From NCBI GenBank assembly GCA_017404985.1, contig JAFRBK010000014.1:1-64000 (forward strand): a stretch of DNA of 64,000 nucleotides, written 5' to 3'. The position numbers and the translations under genes are program-made. The notes below the pieces were generated by a model. That model made no database searches. It was given only the letters and a program-made list of their open reading frames with translations, and had not been told where the DNA came from. Positions 28,025-36,549 of the stretch are shown here, piece by piece. The stretch comes from Clostridia bacterium (lineage in GTDB: Bacteria; Bacillota; Clostridia; Christensenellales; Aristaeellaceae). Position 1 is the first letter of the stretch. The number at the start of each line of letters is the position of its first letter.

Positions 28025-29436
28025 GCATTCTCCTCCTCAAACGTAATCTTGTTCAGCGCATTGATATAGGCCATAATGCTGGAACCGATGATATCGGTGC
28101 TCAATCCCCGGCCGGAATAGAGCTTGCCGTTGCTGCGGAGCTTCACAATCGTTTCACCCATCGCTTCCCGGCCCTCCGTAATGGCTTGAATCTGGAAATC
28201 ATCCAGCTCGAAATGCTTGCCGATGGCTTTTTCAATGGACAGGAACGCGGCATCCACCGCGCCGTCCCCGGCGGAAACCCCTTCCAGTTCTTTATCGTGC
28301 AGGCTGATTTTCATATGCGCCATTGCGCCGATGGAATAATCCGTATTCACTGTGTAGCGGACATCATGATAGGCGGACGGAACCTGCATGGCTTCCGCGG
28401 CGATGATCGCATCCAGCTCCCGGAGCGAGATCATGTTCTTCTTCGCGGCGATATGGCAAAAGCTGTTCCAGACCTTTTCCTGGTCCTCCGGATTCAGGTC
28501 GTACCCCAGCCTTTCAACGGCGCTCAGCAGGGTTTCCCGGGAGTCGCTGGCATACAGCCCGCCGGCCGTATCCGCCGCGCTGTCCCCGGCCGAACCTGCG
28601 ATGCTGCCTTTGCCGCTGAAAAACATGTCCATCTGGTTGACGACCCGGCGAATCTGCTCAGTATTCAACGAGGTCCGCACGCCGAATTCGGCGCCTTTCA
28701 TGTGGATCACGCGGCAGATGTTCGCCAGCGAAACCGCGTCACTGCGGCAGGCAACCGCTTTGATTTCCCGCGCTCCATGGCGGACAGCGGCTACGGCACA
28801 CGCATCCGCGAGGGCCAGGTTATTGGAGAAGCCGAAGCCCAGCGTAACCTCCTTCAGCTCAGGCACATCCGCTGCCAGCCGGTCGAGGAATGAAGCTACT
28901 TCATCAGGGAGCATCTCTCCGGCCCTGTCAGACAGGGTGATGGTTCCGGCACCGGCTTTGACCGCTTCCTGAAGAATGCCGCAGAGAAAATCATGGTCGC
29001 TCCTGGTCGCGTCTTCAGCGATGAACTCCACGTTCTCCGTCCATTTTCTGCATTCCCGGATCGCGTCGGAGGCTGCTTTTAGCACAGCCGCCGGCTTCAT
29101 GTGCAGAAGGTATTCCATCTGAACGCTGGAGACCGGAACCGCCACCTGGAGGCGGGCAGAAGCAGCCTGCCGGAGAGTATCCCATGTTTCCTGAACGCTT
29201 TCAGGGGTCAGTCCGACAGGCACGGCTACCGTCACATTTTTTACAGCTGAAACAACGCTCTTAATCAGAAGGCTGTCTATTTTCTTCTGGCGGATCGGGC
29301 TGAGCTGAATCACCGAGACGTTCAGCTTGTTCACCATTTTGCAAAACTCGATTTTTTCCCGAAAGCTAAGGGAGATCTGATCCTCCGGGCCCGCAAGGGT
29401 ACAGTCGCTGATCCGAACCAAATCCATGCTTTGCAT
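28021..29436 (-). CDS. Isopropylmalate/citramalate-synthase-like protein lacking the usual metal ligands
   Basis: The ATG at 29434-29436 is chosen because AAGGAGG precedes it by 8 bases, just after the T-box terminator. The product is 471 residues. It has the HMGL-like TIM barrel (ISDCTL at the N-terminus, VEFIAEDATRSDHDFL and a DRAGEMLP-type stretch) and the C-terminal LeuA regulatory domain (VNTDYSIGAMAHMKISL, IIGSSIMAYINALNK). The catalytic DTTLRDG is replaced by DCTLAGP, HxHND by GFSNN, and the GERAGN loop by ACRSDAV. The Arg, Asp and both His residues that position substrate and metal are therefore gone. It is probably not a classical 2-isopropylmalate synthase; it may be a pseudoenzyme or bind differently. 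It is translationally coupled to the TIM-ligase fusion downstream. Confidence 0.82.
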   Translation of the reverse strand: MQSMDLVRISDCTLAGPEDQISLSFREKIEFCKMVNKLNVSVIQLSPIRQKKIDSLLIKSVVSAVKNVTVAVPVGLTPESVQETWDTLRQAASARLQVAVPVSSVQMEYLLHMKPAAVLKAASDAIRECRKWTENVEFIAEDATRSDHDFLCGILQEAVKAGAGTITLSDRAGEMLPDEVASFLDRLAADVPELKEVTLGFGFSNNLALADACAVAAVRHGAREIKAVACRSDAVSLANICRVIHMKGAEFGVRTSLNTEQIRRVVNQMDMFFSGKGSIAGSAGDSAADTAGGLYASDSRETLLSAVERLGYDLNPEDQEKVWNSFCHIAAKKNMISLRELDAIIAAEAMQVPSAYHDVRYTVNTDYSIGAMAHMKISLHDKELEGVSAGDGAVDAAFLSIEKAIGKHFELDDFQIQAITEGREAMGETIVKLRSNGKLYSGRGLSTDIIGSSIMAYINALNKITFEEENA

Positions 29437-29456
29437 TTCAAATTCCTCCTTCATTG

Positions 29457-29727
29457 AAAAACCCCGAAGCTGACATAATGCTTCAGGGACGAAAAACTCC
29501 GCGGTACCACCCGATTTATTCCTTTTCCAGGAATCACTCTCGAACTCATACAAGTTCAAAGCCGATGACGGGGCGACCGGATTCCATTACCGACTGGCAG
29601 GCAGTTTTGACAGAATCAGCTCCGGAATCAGTATTCCCTGTGCCTCGTACCGCCTCGCAGCAAACGGCGGCTCTCTGAAACAAAGTGAACAGGATTTCTT
29701 TCCTTCATCGCTTTTCCATATGAAATT
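29457..29727 (-). promoter_or_regulatory. T-box riboswitch (tRNA-sensing leader) with terminator
   Basis: On the minus strand, the leader has the Stem I AG motif AGAGAG near 29670. The diagnostic T-box GGGTGGTACCGCG lies at 29500-29512, and the terminator has arms CCCTGAAGC and GCTTCGGGG followed by T5 (29457-29488). The specifier region is near 29611-29640. Candidate triplets there include CUG (Leu), AUU (Ile) and UUC (Phe), and none could be fixed by eye. Uncharged tRNA pairing with the T-box would allow transcription into the LeuA-like gene. Confidence 0.92.
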
Positions 29728-29733
29728 ATGGCG

Positions 29734-29762
29734 ATATTAGCATACTTTCCCCACCGTGTCAA
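29734..29762 (-). promoter_or_regulatory. Sigma-A promoter of the T-box operon
   Basis: On the minus strand, -35 TTGACA (29757-29762), a 17-base spacer and -10 TAATAT (29734-29739) lie directly before the T-box leader. Confidence 0.82.
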
Positions 29763-29811
29763 TCAGATTTATCGGCTCTTTCGCTGTATCTTTTCTGTAT
29801 TCATATAAAGT

Positions 29812-29841
29812 TTGACAAAACTTCCATAAAAACGGTATGAT
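29812..29841 (+). promoter_or_regulatory. Sigma-A promoter of the phoH-pgpH-ybeY-era operon
   Basis: -35 TTGACA (29812-29817), an 18-base spacer and -10 TATGAT (29836-29841) are divergent from the T-box promoter. Confidence 0.8.
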
Positions 29842-29876
29842 ATGGAAAAATACTGTTGAGGGGAGAGCGGCCGATA

Positions 29877-30863
29877 TTGACAGAAACCCGTGAATTTGAA
29901 TTGTCTGCAGATTCGATGGACGCATATGTTTCTCTCTTTGGGCTGAATGACCAGAATATTGCCATGGTGGAACAGGAATGCCATGTCCGGTTTTCGCTTC
30001 ATGATCATCATCTGATCATCAGCGGGGAGCCCGAACAGATTCAGTTTGCACAGCAAACGGTTCAGGTTTTGCTGGATCTGATTTCCCGCGAAGAAGCCAT
30101 AGACCGGATGCGAATCCGCTATATCATTTCAATGCTACGGGAGGGGCGGGGGGACCAGATTCAGGAAAACCTGAAAAAAGTCATCGCCGTTACGCACCGC
30201 GGAAAACAGATTACCTGCAAAACAGCCGGCCAGCAGGAATATGTGGATGCCATCCGGAAAAACGTGCTGACTTTCGCCGTCGGCCCGGCCGGAACCGGCA
30301 AAACCTATCTGGCCATGGCCATGGCCGTAATGGCGCTGAAAAACAAGGAAGCAGACCGGATTATTCTGACCCGGCCCGCCGTCGAAGCCGGAGAAAAGCT
30401 CGGTTTTCTTCCGGGAGACCTTTCCCAGAAAGTGGATCCCTATCTCCGCCCTCTTTATGACGCCATGTATGATTTTATGGGTCCTGATTCTTATATGAAG
30501 CTTTCGGAACGGGGAATCATCGAGGTGGCTCCTCTGGCCTATATGCGCGGGCGCACCCTGTCAGATGCCTTCATTATTATGGATGAGGCGCAGAACACCA
30601 CGTCCGAACAGATGAAAATGTTTCTGACCAGAATCGGTTTCCATTCCAAAGTCGTCGTCACAGGCGATATTACCCAGACAGACCTGCCCCCAGGAAAGAA
30701 ATCCGGCCTTGCCGAAGCAATCCAGCTCCTGGCCGGCATTCCTGATATCGGGATCATCAGACTGACCGGACGTGATATCGTCCGCCATGAGCTCGTTCAG
30801 CAGATTGTTGAAGCCTATGAGCACCATGCTGCCACGAACACTCCGGAAGAAAGGAGAAACTGA
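29877..30863 (+). CDS. phoH: PhoH-family ATPase
   Basis: The TTG at 29877 is preferred: GAGGGGAG (29858-29865) precedes it by 11 bases, whereas the in-frame TTG at 29856 has no site. The product is 328 residues. An N-terminal KH-like region (to about residue 100) precedes the PhoH P-loop domain with GPAGTGKTYLAMAMAV, TRPAVEAGEKLGFLPGD, the Walker B IIMDEAQNTT and TGDITQTDLP. PhoH proteins are RNA-associated ATPases linked to YbeY in ribosome maturation. The order phoH-pgpH-ybeY-era is the conserved clostridial one. Confidence 0.94.
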   Translation: MTETREFELSADSMDAYVSLFGLNDQNIAMVEQECHVRFSLHDHHLIISGEPEQIQFAQQTVQVLLDLISREEAIDRMRIRYIISMLREGRGDQIQENLKKVIAVTHRGKQITCKTAGQQEYVDAIRKNVLTFAVGPAGTGKTYLAMAMAVMALKNKEADRIILTRPAVEAGEKLGFLPGDLSQKVDPYLRPLYDAMYDFMGPDSYMKLSERGIIEVAPLAYMRGRTLSDAFIIMDEAQNTTSEQMKMFLTRIGFHSKVVVTGDITQTDLPPGKKSGLAEAIQLLAGIPDIGIIRLTGRDIVRHELVQQIVEAYEHHAATNTPEERRN

Positions 30864-30868
30864 TTGCA

Positions 30869-33169
30869 ATGCCCGGCAACAGGGAAAAAAAGAAAAAAGC
30901 CCCGAACGGGAAGCACGCTGTGCGTGAATACATCCGTTCGGCATCCTTTATCAATCTTTGGATGTTCCTGTGCGCCTCCCTGCTTTTGCTGCTGTTTTTT
31001 TCTGCTGTATGCACTCCGCGGAAGTATGATTTAAGCGTCGGCTCCATTTCCCACGAAACCATTAACGCGACCAAGGACGTCGTGGATGAAGTCGGCACGG
31101 AGGAAAGAAGGCAGGCGGCGGCAAATGCGGTGGAGCCGACGTACCGGTTTCAGGAGGGCGTGAAGGAGGAAGTCCTGAATTCACTGTCCAACTGGTTCAA
31201 CCAGCTCAGGACCATCCAGCAGTACGGCGTGACCCTGGCCGGAAGCGACGGCAAGCGAACCGATTCCTCCTTTACCAAGCGAACAGATTCCTCCTTTACG
31301 GATGAAGAAATCGATTATGCGATCAAACTGGCGGGAGATCTAAATCTCAGCCGATATCAGATTACCACGCTTCTGAAGGTCGACACCGATGCCTTTGATG
31401 AGATGGTATCGACGGTCACCATTGCCGTCAACAATTCGCTGAACACGACCATTCGTGAAGGACAGGTTACACAGTCCATTCAGACCATTCTGCAGATTGT
31501 GGGCTATAAAGTCGATGTCAGCCTGACCCAGAACATCCTTCCGACTGTTCTGCGCTCCTGTATCCGGCCGAATATGATCATTGACCAGGAAGCGACCGCC
31601 CAGGCCCGGCAGAATGCGATGGATGCCGTTGAATCCGTCATTTATCTTCAGGGGCAGAACATCATCCGCGAAGGCGACCGCATCACCAGAAACCAGCTTG
31701 AAATGCTTCGGACGCTTGGCCTGCTGAAAGAAAGGACAAACAATTTTTCCGTTTACGGCGGATCGCTGCTGGTGATTGCCATCTCCATGGTTGTGCTTCT
31801 CCTTTCCATCTGCCTGATTCAGAAAGAGCTTCTGACGGATAACCGGAAAACAATGGTACTGCTGTTGATTGTGGTAATCTGTGTCGGCTTTGCTGCCGCT
31901 GCCCATCTGGTTCCAAGCGTCTATCTGATTCCCATGACGCTCGGCCCGATTCTTGCGGGCGTCCTTCTCGGCCATATGGCAGGCGTTATCCTGATTCTGC
32001 CGCTGAGCCTTCTTATATCTGGGATGATCACGGGCAATTCTTCCTCTTCCAACTTCGATGTTGTTATTCTGTTCTTTGCCCAGGTGTCCGGCAGTATTTT
32101 TTCAGTGGCATTCATTCATGGCCACCCCCAAAGGGTGAGAGTTCTCCTTTCCGGCCTGATTGCAGCGCTGGCCGGCGTCCTCTCGGTGCTGACTTTCCAT
32201 CTGCTGGCCTCCTCCGATTCCCAGAATCTGGTTGAACTCTGCGCCTGGACCGCCGCCGGAGGAATCCTGAGCGGTGTACTGGCGATCGCATTGCAACCGG
32301 CTTTCGAATCCGTTTTCCGCCTGGCCACTCCCAGCAAGCTTCTGGAGATGACCAATCCCAACCAACCGCTGATGAAGCGCCTAATGATTGAAGCCCCGGG
32401 GACCTATCACCATTCCATTATCGTTGCAAATCTGGCGGAAGCCGCCGCCCAGCGGATTCACGCAAATCCCTTCCTGGCCCGGGCCGGGGCATATTATCAC
32501 GATATCGGAAAGCTGAAGCGCCCGGCCTATTTCAAAGAGAATCAGATGGGGGAGAATCCCCACGAAAAAACAGATCCCTACGTATCTGCGGCGATTCTGA
32601 CCAACCATACAAAAGATGGCGTTCTGATTGCCCAGAAGGAGCATCTTCCTCCGGAGGTACAGGATATTATCCGCCAGCACCACGGCGTTACCCCCGTCAT
32701 GTTTTTCTACCATAAAGCGCTTCAGATGTCTGACGGCAATCCCGTGGATATCAACGAATTCAGATATGACGGGCCGAAACCGCAGACAAAAGAGGCCGCG
32801 ATTGTTATGCTGGCCGATACCATTGAAGCCGCTGTCCGGTCCATGAAGGATCCCACGCCCAAAGCCATTGACCAGTTTATTGAGCGGCTCGTTCGCGGAA
32901 AGCTTGAAGACGGGCAGCTCAGCGACTGTCCGCTGTCCCTGAAGGATATCGACCAGATTTGTGAAGCTTTCTCCAGCATTCTGAAGGGAGTTTATCACGA
33001 ACGGATCGAATATCCCGTTGTTCAGCATTATGCAACCGGCAGCGCTGTAATCCAGAAACCGGCAACTGCGGTTCCGGTGCCTGAACAGGAACCGCAAAAA
33101 GAGGACAGCATACCTGTTTCCGAACCCGCAGAACCGGAAACAACAGAGGAACAGAATCATGAAGATTGA
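30869..33169 (+). CDS. pgpH: PgpH-type 7TM-HD c-di-AMP phosphodiesterase
   Basis: This 766-residue membrane protein has a basic N-terminus, one helix near residues 30-50 and an extracytoplasmic 7TMR-HDED domain. Seven membrane helices (about residues 290-500) precede a cytoplasmic HD domain with YHHSIIVANLAEAAA and GAYYHDIGKLKRP. These HD residues bind the metals that hydrolyse c-di-AMP. The C-terminal tail is Pro/Glu-rich. AAAGGAG lies about 12 bases before the ATG. An exact-register 24-base tandem duplication near 31253-31300 adds a second KRTDSSFT unit in the extracytoplasmic domain. It overlaps ybeY by 11 bases. Confidence 0.92.
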   Translation: MPGNREKKKKAPNGKHAVREYIRSASFINLWMFLCASLLLLLFFSAVCTPRKYDLSVGSISHETINATKDVVDEVGTEERRQAAANAVEPTYRFQEGVKEEVLNSLSNWFNQLRTIQQYGVTLAGSDGKRTDSSFTKRTDSSFTDEEIDYAIKLAGDLNLSRYQITTLLKVDTDAFDEMVSTVTIAVNNSLNTTIREGQVTQSIQTILQIVGYKVDVSLTQNILPTVLRSCIRPNMIIDQEATAQARQNAMDAVESVIYLQGQNIIREGDRITRNQLEMLRTLGLLKERTNNFSVYGGSLLVIAISMVVLLLSICLIQKELLTDNRKTMVLLLIVVICVGFAAAAHLVPSVYLIPMTLGPILAGVLLGHMAGVILILPLSLLISGMITGNSSSSNFDVVILFFAQVSGSIFSVAFIHGHPQRVRVLLSGLIAALAGVLSVLTFHLLASSDSQNLVELCAWTAAGGILSGVLAIALQPAFESVFRLATPSKLLEMTNPNQPLMKRLMIEAPGTYHHSIIVANLAEAAAQRIHANPFLARAGAYYHDIGKLKRPAYFKENQMGENPHEKTDPYVSAAILTNHTKDGVLIAQKEHLPPEVQDIIRQHHGVTPVMFFYHKALQMSDGNPVDINEFRYDGPKPQTKEAAIVMLADTIEAAVRSMKDPTPKAIDQFIERLVRGKLEDGQLSDCPLSLKDIDQICEAFSSILKGVYHERIEYPVVQHYATGSAVIQKPATAVPVPEQEPQKEDSIPVSEPAEPETTEEQNHED

Positions 33170-34064
33170 ATGGATTCCGGATTACCCACTGGATGATGAA
33201 TGTATTCAGGCAATGGAAAAGGCTGCAGACCAATGCCTTATATCAGAAGGGATTCCTTTTCCCTGCAGCATTACGGTGCGCTTATGTGATGACGAAAACA
33301 TCCGAAGAATCAACGCTTTGCACCGCAACATCAATCTGTCCACGGATGTCTTATCCTTTCCATCCGTGGCATATCCCGCGGGAAAAACGGCATCAGCCTG
33401 CCAGCATCTGCTTCAAAAGGAATATGATGACGAAACCTCTGCCTGTTTTCTCGGCGACATCGTGATTTCTGTGCCTCACTGCCTCGCCCAGGCAAACGAA
33501 TTCGGGCATTCCAAAGTCCGGGAATCAGCCTATTTGCTGGTTCACGGCATTTGCCATCTGATGGGCTACGATCATATCAAGGAGGTGGAAAGGCTGGCCA
33601 TGCGCAAAATGGAGGAAAACATTCTTTCCTCGGTCTCACTGGAAAGAAACATGGAAGATCCGGCAACCCAAACGATCCAGCCGGATGAAGAACTGATTGC
33701 CGCTGCCCGCGAGGCAATGAAAATGAGCTACTCCCCGTACTCCCGCTATCCGGTTGGGGCCGCCATCCGGACCGAAGAGGGGAGGATATTTACGGGTTGC
33801 AACATCGAAAATGCTTCCTTCGGCCTTACCAACTGCGCGGAAAGAACCGCTGTTTTCAAAGCCGTCAGCGAAGGATTTCACCGGTTTACAGCCATTGCCA
33901 TCGCCGCATTGCATCCCTCATGGCCCTGCGGCGCCTGCCGGCAGGTACTGAATGAATTTGCTCCCGGCATCACGGTATGGACCACAGCGGAAGGATATCC
34001 TGTCCGGATGAAAAAGCTGACCGAGCTGCTGCCGGAAAGCTTTGGCCCGAAGGATCTTCAATAA
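33159..34064 (+). CDS. ybeY-cdd: YbeY endoribonuclease fused to cytidine deaminase
   Basis: A single 301-residue frame encodes two enzymes normally made separately. Residues 1 to about 160 are YbeY, the 16S rRNA maturation factor, with zinc site HGICHLMGYDH and the STDVLSFP strand. Residues about 172-301 are cytidine deaminase with YSPYSRYPVGAA, GCNIENASFG, the catalytic NCAERTA and the zinc pair PCGACRQ. Both active sites are complete. The usual clostridial order is ybeY, a diacylglycerol kinase gene, cdd, era. The kinase gene is absent here and the flanking genes are joined, so a deletion-fusion is likely. It overlaps pgpH by 11 bases and is followed by era. Confidence 0.94.
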   Translation: MKIEWIPDYPLDDECIQAMEKAADQCLISEGIPFPCSITVRLCDDENIRRINALHRNINLSTDVLSFPSVAYPAGKTASACQHLLQKEYDDETSACFLGDIVISVPHCLAQANEFGHSKVRESAYLLVHGICHLMGYDHIKEVERLAMRKMEENILSSVSLERNMEDPATQTIQPDEELIAAAREAMKMSYSPYSRYPVGAAIRTEEGRIFTGCNIENASFGLTNCAERTAVFKAVSEGFHRFTAIAIAALHPSWPCGACRQVLNEFAPGITVWTTAEGYPVRMKKLTELLPESFGPKDLQ

Positions 34065-34083
34065 ATACGGAGGCGGCAAGGAT

Positions 34084-34983
34084 ATGGATTCATTGTTTTA
34101 TTCGGGCTTTGTCACGATTATCGGCCGGCCCAATGTCGGAAAATCCTCCCTGATGAACGCCCTGATCGGCGAAAAAATCGCAATCGTTTCCAATCGCCCC
34201 CAGACGACCAGAAACAGAATCATGGGCGTTCTTACACAGGAAAACAGACAGATTGTTTTTCTCGATACCCCCGGAATCCACCAGCCGCGGACAAAGCTGG
34301 GAGAATACATGATGCAGTCCGTCCAGCATGCAATGGATGGAATGGATTGCGTGATGATGATCGCCGACGTGACGGATGTTACGGAGAAGGACCTTGAAAT
34401 CGCCCGCGACATTTGCGAACACCAGAAGGTGCCGGCGGTGCTGGCGCTCAACAAAATCGACCTCATCAAACCGGAAATGATTCTGACGGCCACCTCACGC
34501 TTTGCCGGATGCGGCTTTCAGGACATCGTTCCGGTCAGCGCCAAAACCCATGCCGGACTTCCTGAACTCATGAACGTCCTGTTTAAGTACCTGCCGGAAG
34601 GGCCCCGGTATTTCCCGGACGATATGATTACAGACCAGCCTGAGCGGATTCTGTGCGCTGAGATCATCCGGGAAAAAGCACTCCGCCATCTTCGGGATGA
34701 GGTTCCCCATGGCATCGGGGTTGAAATCCTGAAAATCGAAAAGCTTTCCGACTCCCTGACGGAAATTCACGCCACCATATACTGCGAGAGGGAAGCCCAC
34801 AAGGGCATCATCATCGGGAAACACGGCAGCATGCTGCAGACTATCGGATCCGAAGCCAGGGCCGATATCGAAAAACTTCTGGCTACGCATGTGAATCTTC
34901 AGCTTTGGGTCAAAATCAGAAATGACTGGCGGAATAATCCGTCCGACCTGAAAAACCTTGGGTATGAATCAAAATCCCTATAA
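34084..34983 (+). CDS. era: Ribosome-assembly GTPase Era
   Basis: The 299-residue protein starts at ATG 34084 with GGAGG 10 bases upstream. The G domain has IIGRPNVGKSSLMN, DTPGIHQP and LNKIDL. The C-terminal KH domain (HKGIIIGKHGSMLQTIG) binds the 3' end of 16S rRNA. Era with YbeY and PhoH completes the 16S-processing operon. The end overlaps antiparallel with the methyltransferase gene by 6 bases. Confidence 0.97.
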   Translation: MDSLFYSGFVTIIGRPNVGKSSLMNALIGEKIAIVSNRPQTTRNRIMGVLTQENRQIVFLDTPGIHQPRTKLGEYMMQSVQHAMDGMDCVMMIADVTDVTEKDLEIARDICEHQKVPAVLALNKIDLIKPEMILTATSRFAGCGFQDIVPVSAKTHAGLPELMNVLFKYLPEGPRYFPDDMITDQPERILCAEIIREKALRHLRDEVPHGIGVEILKIEKLSDSLTEIHATIYCEREAHKGIIIGKHGSMLQTIGSEARADIEKLLATHVNLQLWVKIRNDWRNNPSDLKNLGYESKSL

Positions 34984-36156
34984 CGGGAACACCTGGTAAA
35001 TCCCGCATTTCAAATACTGGGTTTCCGGCGCAAACGGAAGAATCGGATGGTCCTTTCCCTGTGTACGGAATTCAATCTGGCGTAAAAACACCCGGGCATC
35101 GTCGGAAGCTTCCAACACGATTTTTCGGAACATCTCAGGAAGAACATGCTGGCTGCAGCTGCAGGTCACCAGAAAGCCTCCGGGGCGAATCATCTTCATC
35201 GCACGGAGGTTGATTTCTTTATACCCCCGGGCAGCGCTTTCCACTGCGGCGCGCGTTTTTGTGAACGCCGGCGGGTCCAGAATAATCGTATCATACTGCT
35301 TTCTGTTCCGGCTCTCTTCCGCAAGAAGGTCAAAAGCGTTGGCGGCAACAAACTTTACCCGATCCTCCATGCCGTTCAGCGCTGCGTTTTTCGCGGCAAA
35401 TTCGCAGGCGTATTCGCTGATATCCACCCCGACAACCGATTCCGCGCCATATTTTCCGGCATGCAGGGCAAAAGAGCCGGTATGGGTAAAGCAGTCCAGC
35501 ACATTCATGCCTTTGACAAAGGGCGCAATGGCCGCCCTGTTTTCTTTCTGGTCCAGGAAAAATCCCGTCTTTTGCCCTTCCTTTACGTCCACCAGAAAAC
35601 GGATGCCGTTCTCCACCATTTCCACCTGGTCCGGAACCGTTCCGTATAAAAGTCCCGTAGTCATTTCCAGCCCTTCAAGCTTCCGGACAGGCACATCATT
35701 TCTTTCCCAGATGCCCTGCGGATGCATTTCATCCACCAGGGCTTTCACAATATCCTGCTTGAACTGTTCCATTCCGAGCGAAAGGCACTGAAGAACCAGG
35801 GTATCCCCGAAGGAATCCACAATCAGCGCTGGCAGACGGTCACTTTCAGCGAAAACGAGACGGCAGCTTTTCAGGTCGGCGAAATGCCTGCGGTACTCCA
35901 CAGCATCATGGATCCGATTCGCGATGAATGCTCCGTCAATGGGTTCATCCCGGTAACTCATCACGCGAAGCGAGATCTGGCTTTTTGGATTATACAGCGC
36001 TTTGGCCAGAAAGCGGCCGCGGCTGCTGTATACACTGACGACGCTTCCCGGAGTGCATTGTGCGTCCGCCTTCTGGATATCGCTTTTGTAAATCCAGGGA
36101 TGCTTCGACCAGACCCGTTTTTCTTTCCCCGGAATCAAAGTGACTTTCCCGTCCAT
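34978..36156 (-). CDS. RlmI-like class I rRNA methyltransferase (PUA domain plus SAM-MTase)
   Basis: The start is chosen at 36156 (MDGKVTLIPG), 9 bases after GAGGAGG. Longer in-frame extensions have no site. The 392-residue product has an N-terminal PUA-like domain (KRVWSKHPWIYKSDI, SRGRFLAKALYNP) and a methyltransferase core with QKTGFFLDQKENRA, LDCFTHTGSFALHA (SAM motif I) and ILDPPAFTK. It most resembles RlmI/YwbD, the 23S rRNA m5C methyltransferases. The exact target base is inferred from family only. Confidence 0.9.
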   Translation of the reverse strand: MDGKVTLIPGKEKRVWSKHPWIYKSDIQKADAQCTPGSVVSVYSSRGRFLAKALYNPKSQISLRVMSYRDEPIDGAFIANRIHDAVEYRRHFADLKSCRLVFAESDRLPALIVDSFGDTLVLQCLSLGMEQFKQDIVKALVDEMHPQGIWERNDVPVRKLEGLEMTTGLLYGTVPDQVEMVENGIRFLVDVKEGQKTGFFLDQKENRAAIAPFVKGMNVLDCFTHTGSFALHAGKYGAESVVGVDISEYACEFAAKNAALNGMEDRVKFVAANAFDLLAEESRNRKQYDTIILDPPAFTKTRAAVESAARGYKEINLRAMKMIRPGGFLVTCSCSQHVLPEMFRKIVLEASDDARVFLRQIEFRTQGKDHPILPFAPETQYLKCGIYQVFPL

Positions 36157-36192
36157 CCGACATATCCTCCTCAAACCTGCTTCATGATTGTG

Positions 36193-36220
36193 TTGACCAT
36201 TTGGCAATATGCTGTATAAT
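36193..36220 (+). promoter_or_regulatory. Sigma-A promoter of the two small-protein genes
   Basis: -35 TTGACC (36193-36198), a 16-base spacer and a perfect -10 TATAAT (36215-36220) lie 30 bases before the TTG at 36250. Confidence 0.75.
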
Positions 36221-36249
36221 TGAATCATCCCGCCAAAGGAGTGACGACC

Positions 36250-36450
36250 TTGGAGAAGAAACAATGCGTATTATATGACCGTGTCTGCATCGGCTGCGGG
36301 GAATGCGACCGCTGCGATCTGGATCCGGAAAAAATCTGTGATAACTGCATGAAATGCGTCAACGGGGATTCCGGTTTCCGTTCCATCGCAATCGATGCCA
36401 TTCTGCTCAACGAATCCTCCGGCGAACAGAAGGGGACATCTGTATTATAA
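36250..36450 (+). CDS. Small Cys-rich ferredoxin-like protein
   Basis: The start is TTG 36250, preceded by AAAGGAG (36235-36241) at 8 bases; the upstream TTG at 36220 lies in the promoter. The 66-residue product has eight Cys: C6, then C13, C16, C19 and C22 in CIGCGECDRC, then C30, C33 and C36 in CDNCMKC, after which comes an acidic tail. The pattern fits one or two Fe-S clusters or zinc sites. Similar short proteins are common and unassigned in Clostridia. It is followed after 99 bases by another small conserved gene, and both probably share the promoter at 36193-36220. Confidence 0.75.
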   Translation: MEKKQCVLYDRVCIGCGECDRCDLDPEKICDNCMKCVNGDSGFRSIAIDAILLNESSGEQKGTSVL

Positions 36451-36549
36451 GGACCAGGCTCCTCAAAAGCAAATGAAACTGATACCGGAATGGATTTGGA
36501 TAGTTTTTCGGGATTCGGAAGCCGATCACAGAGGAAAGGAAGTCTGATC

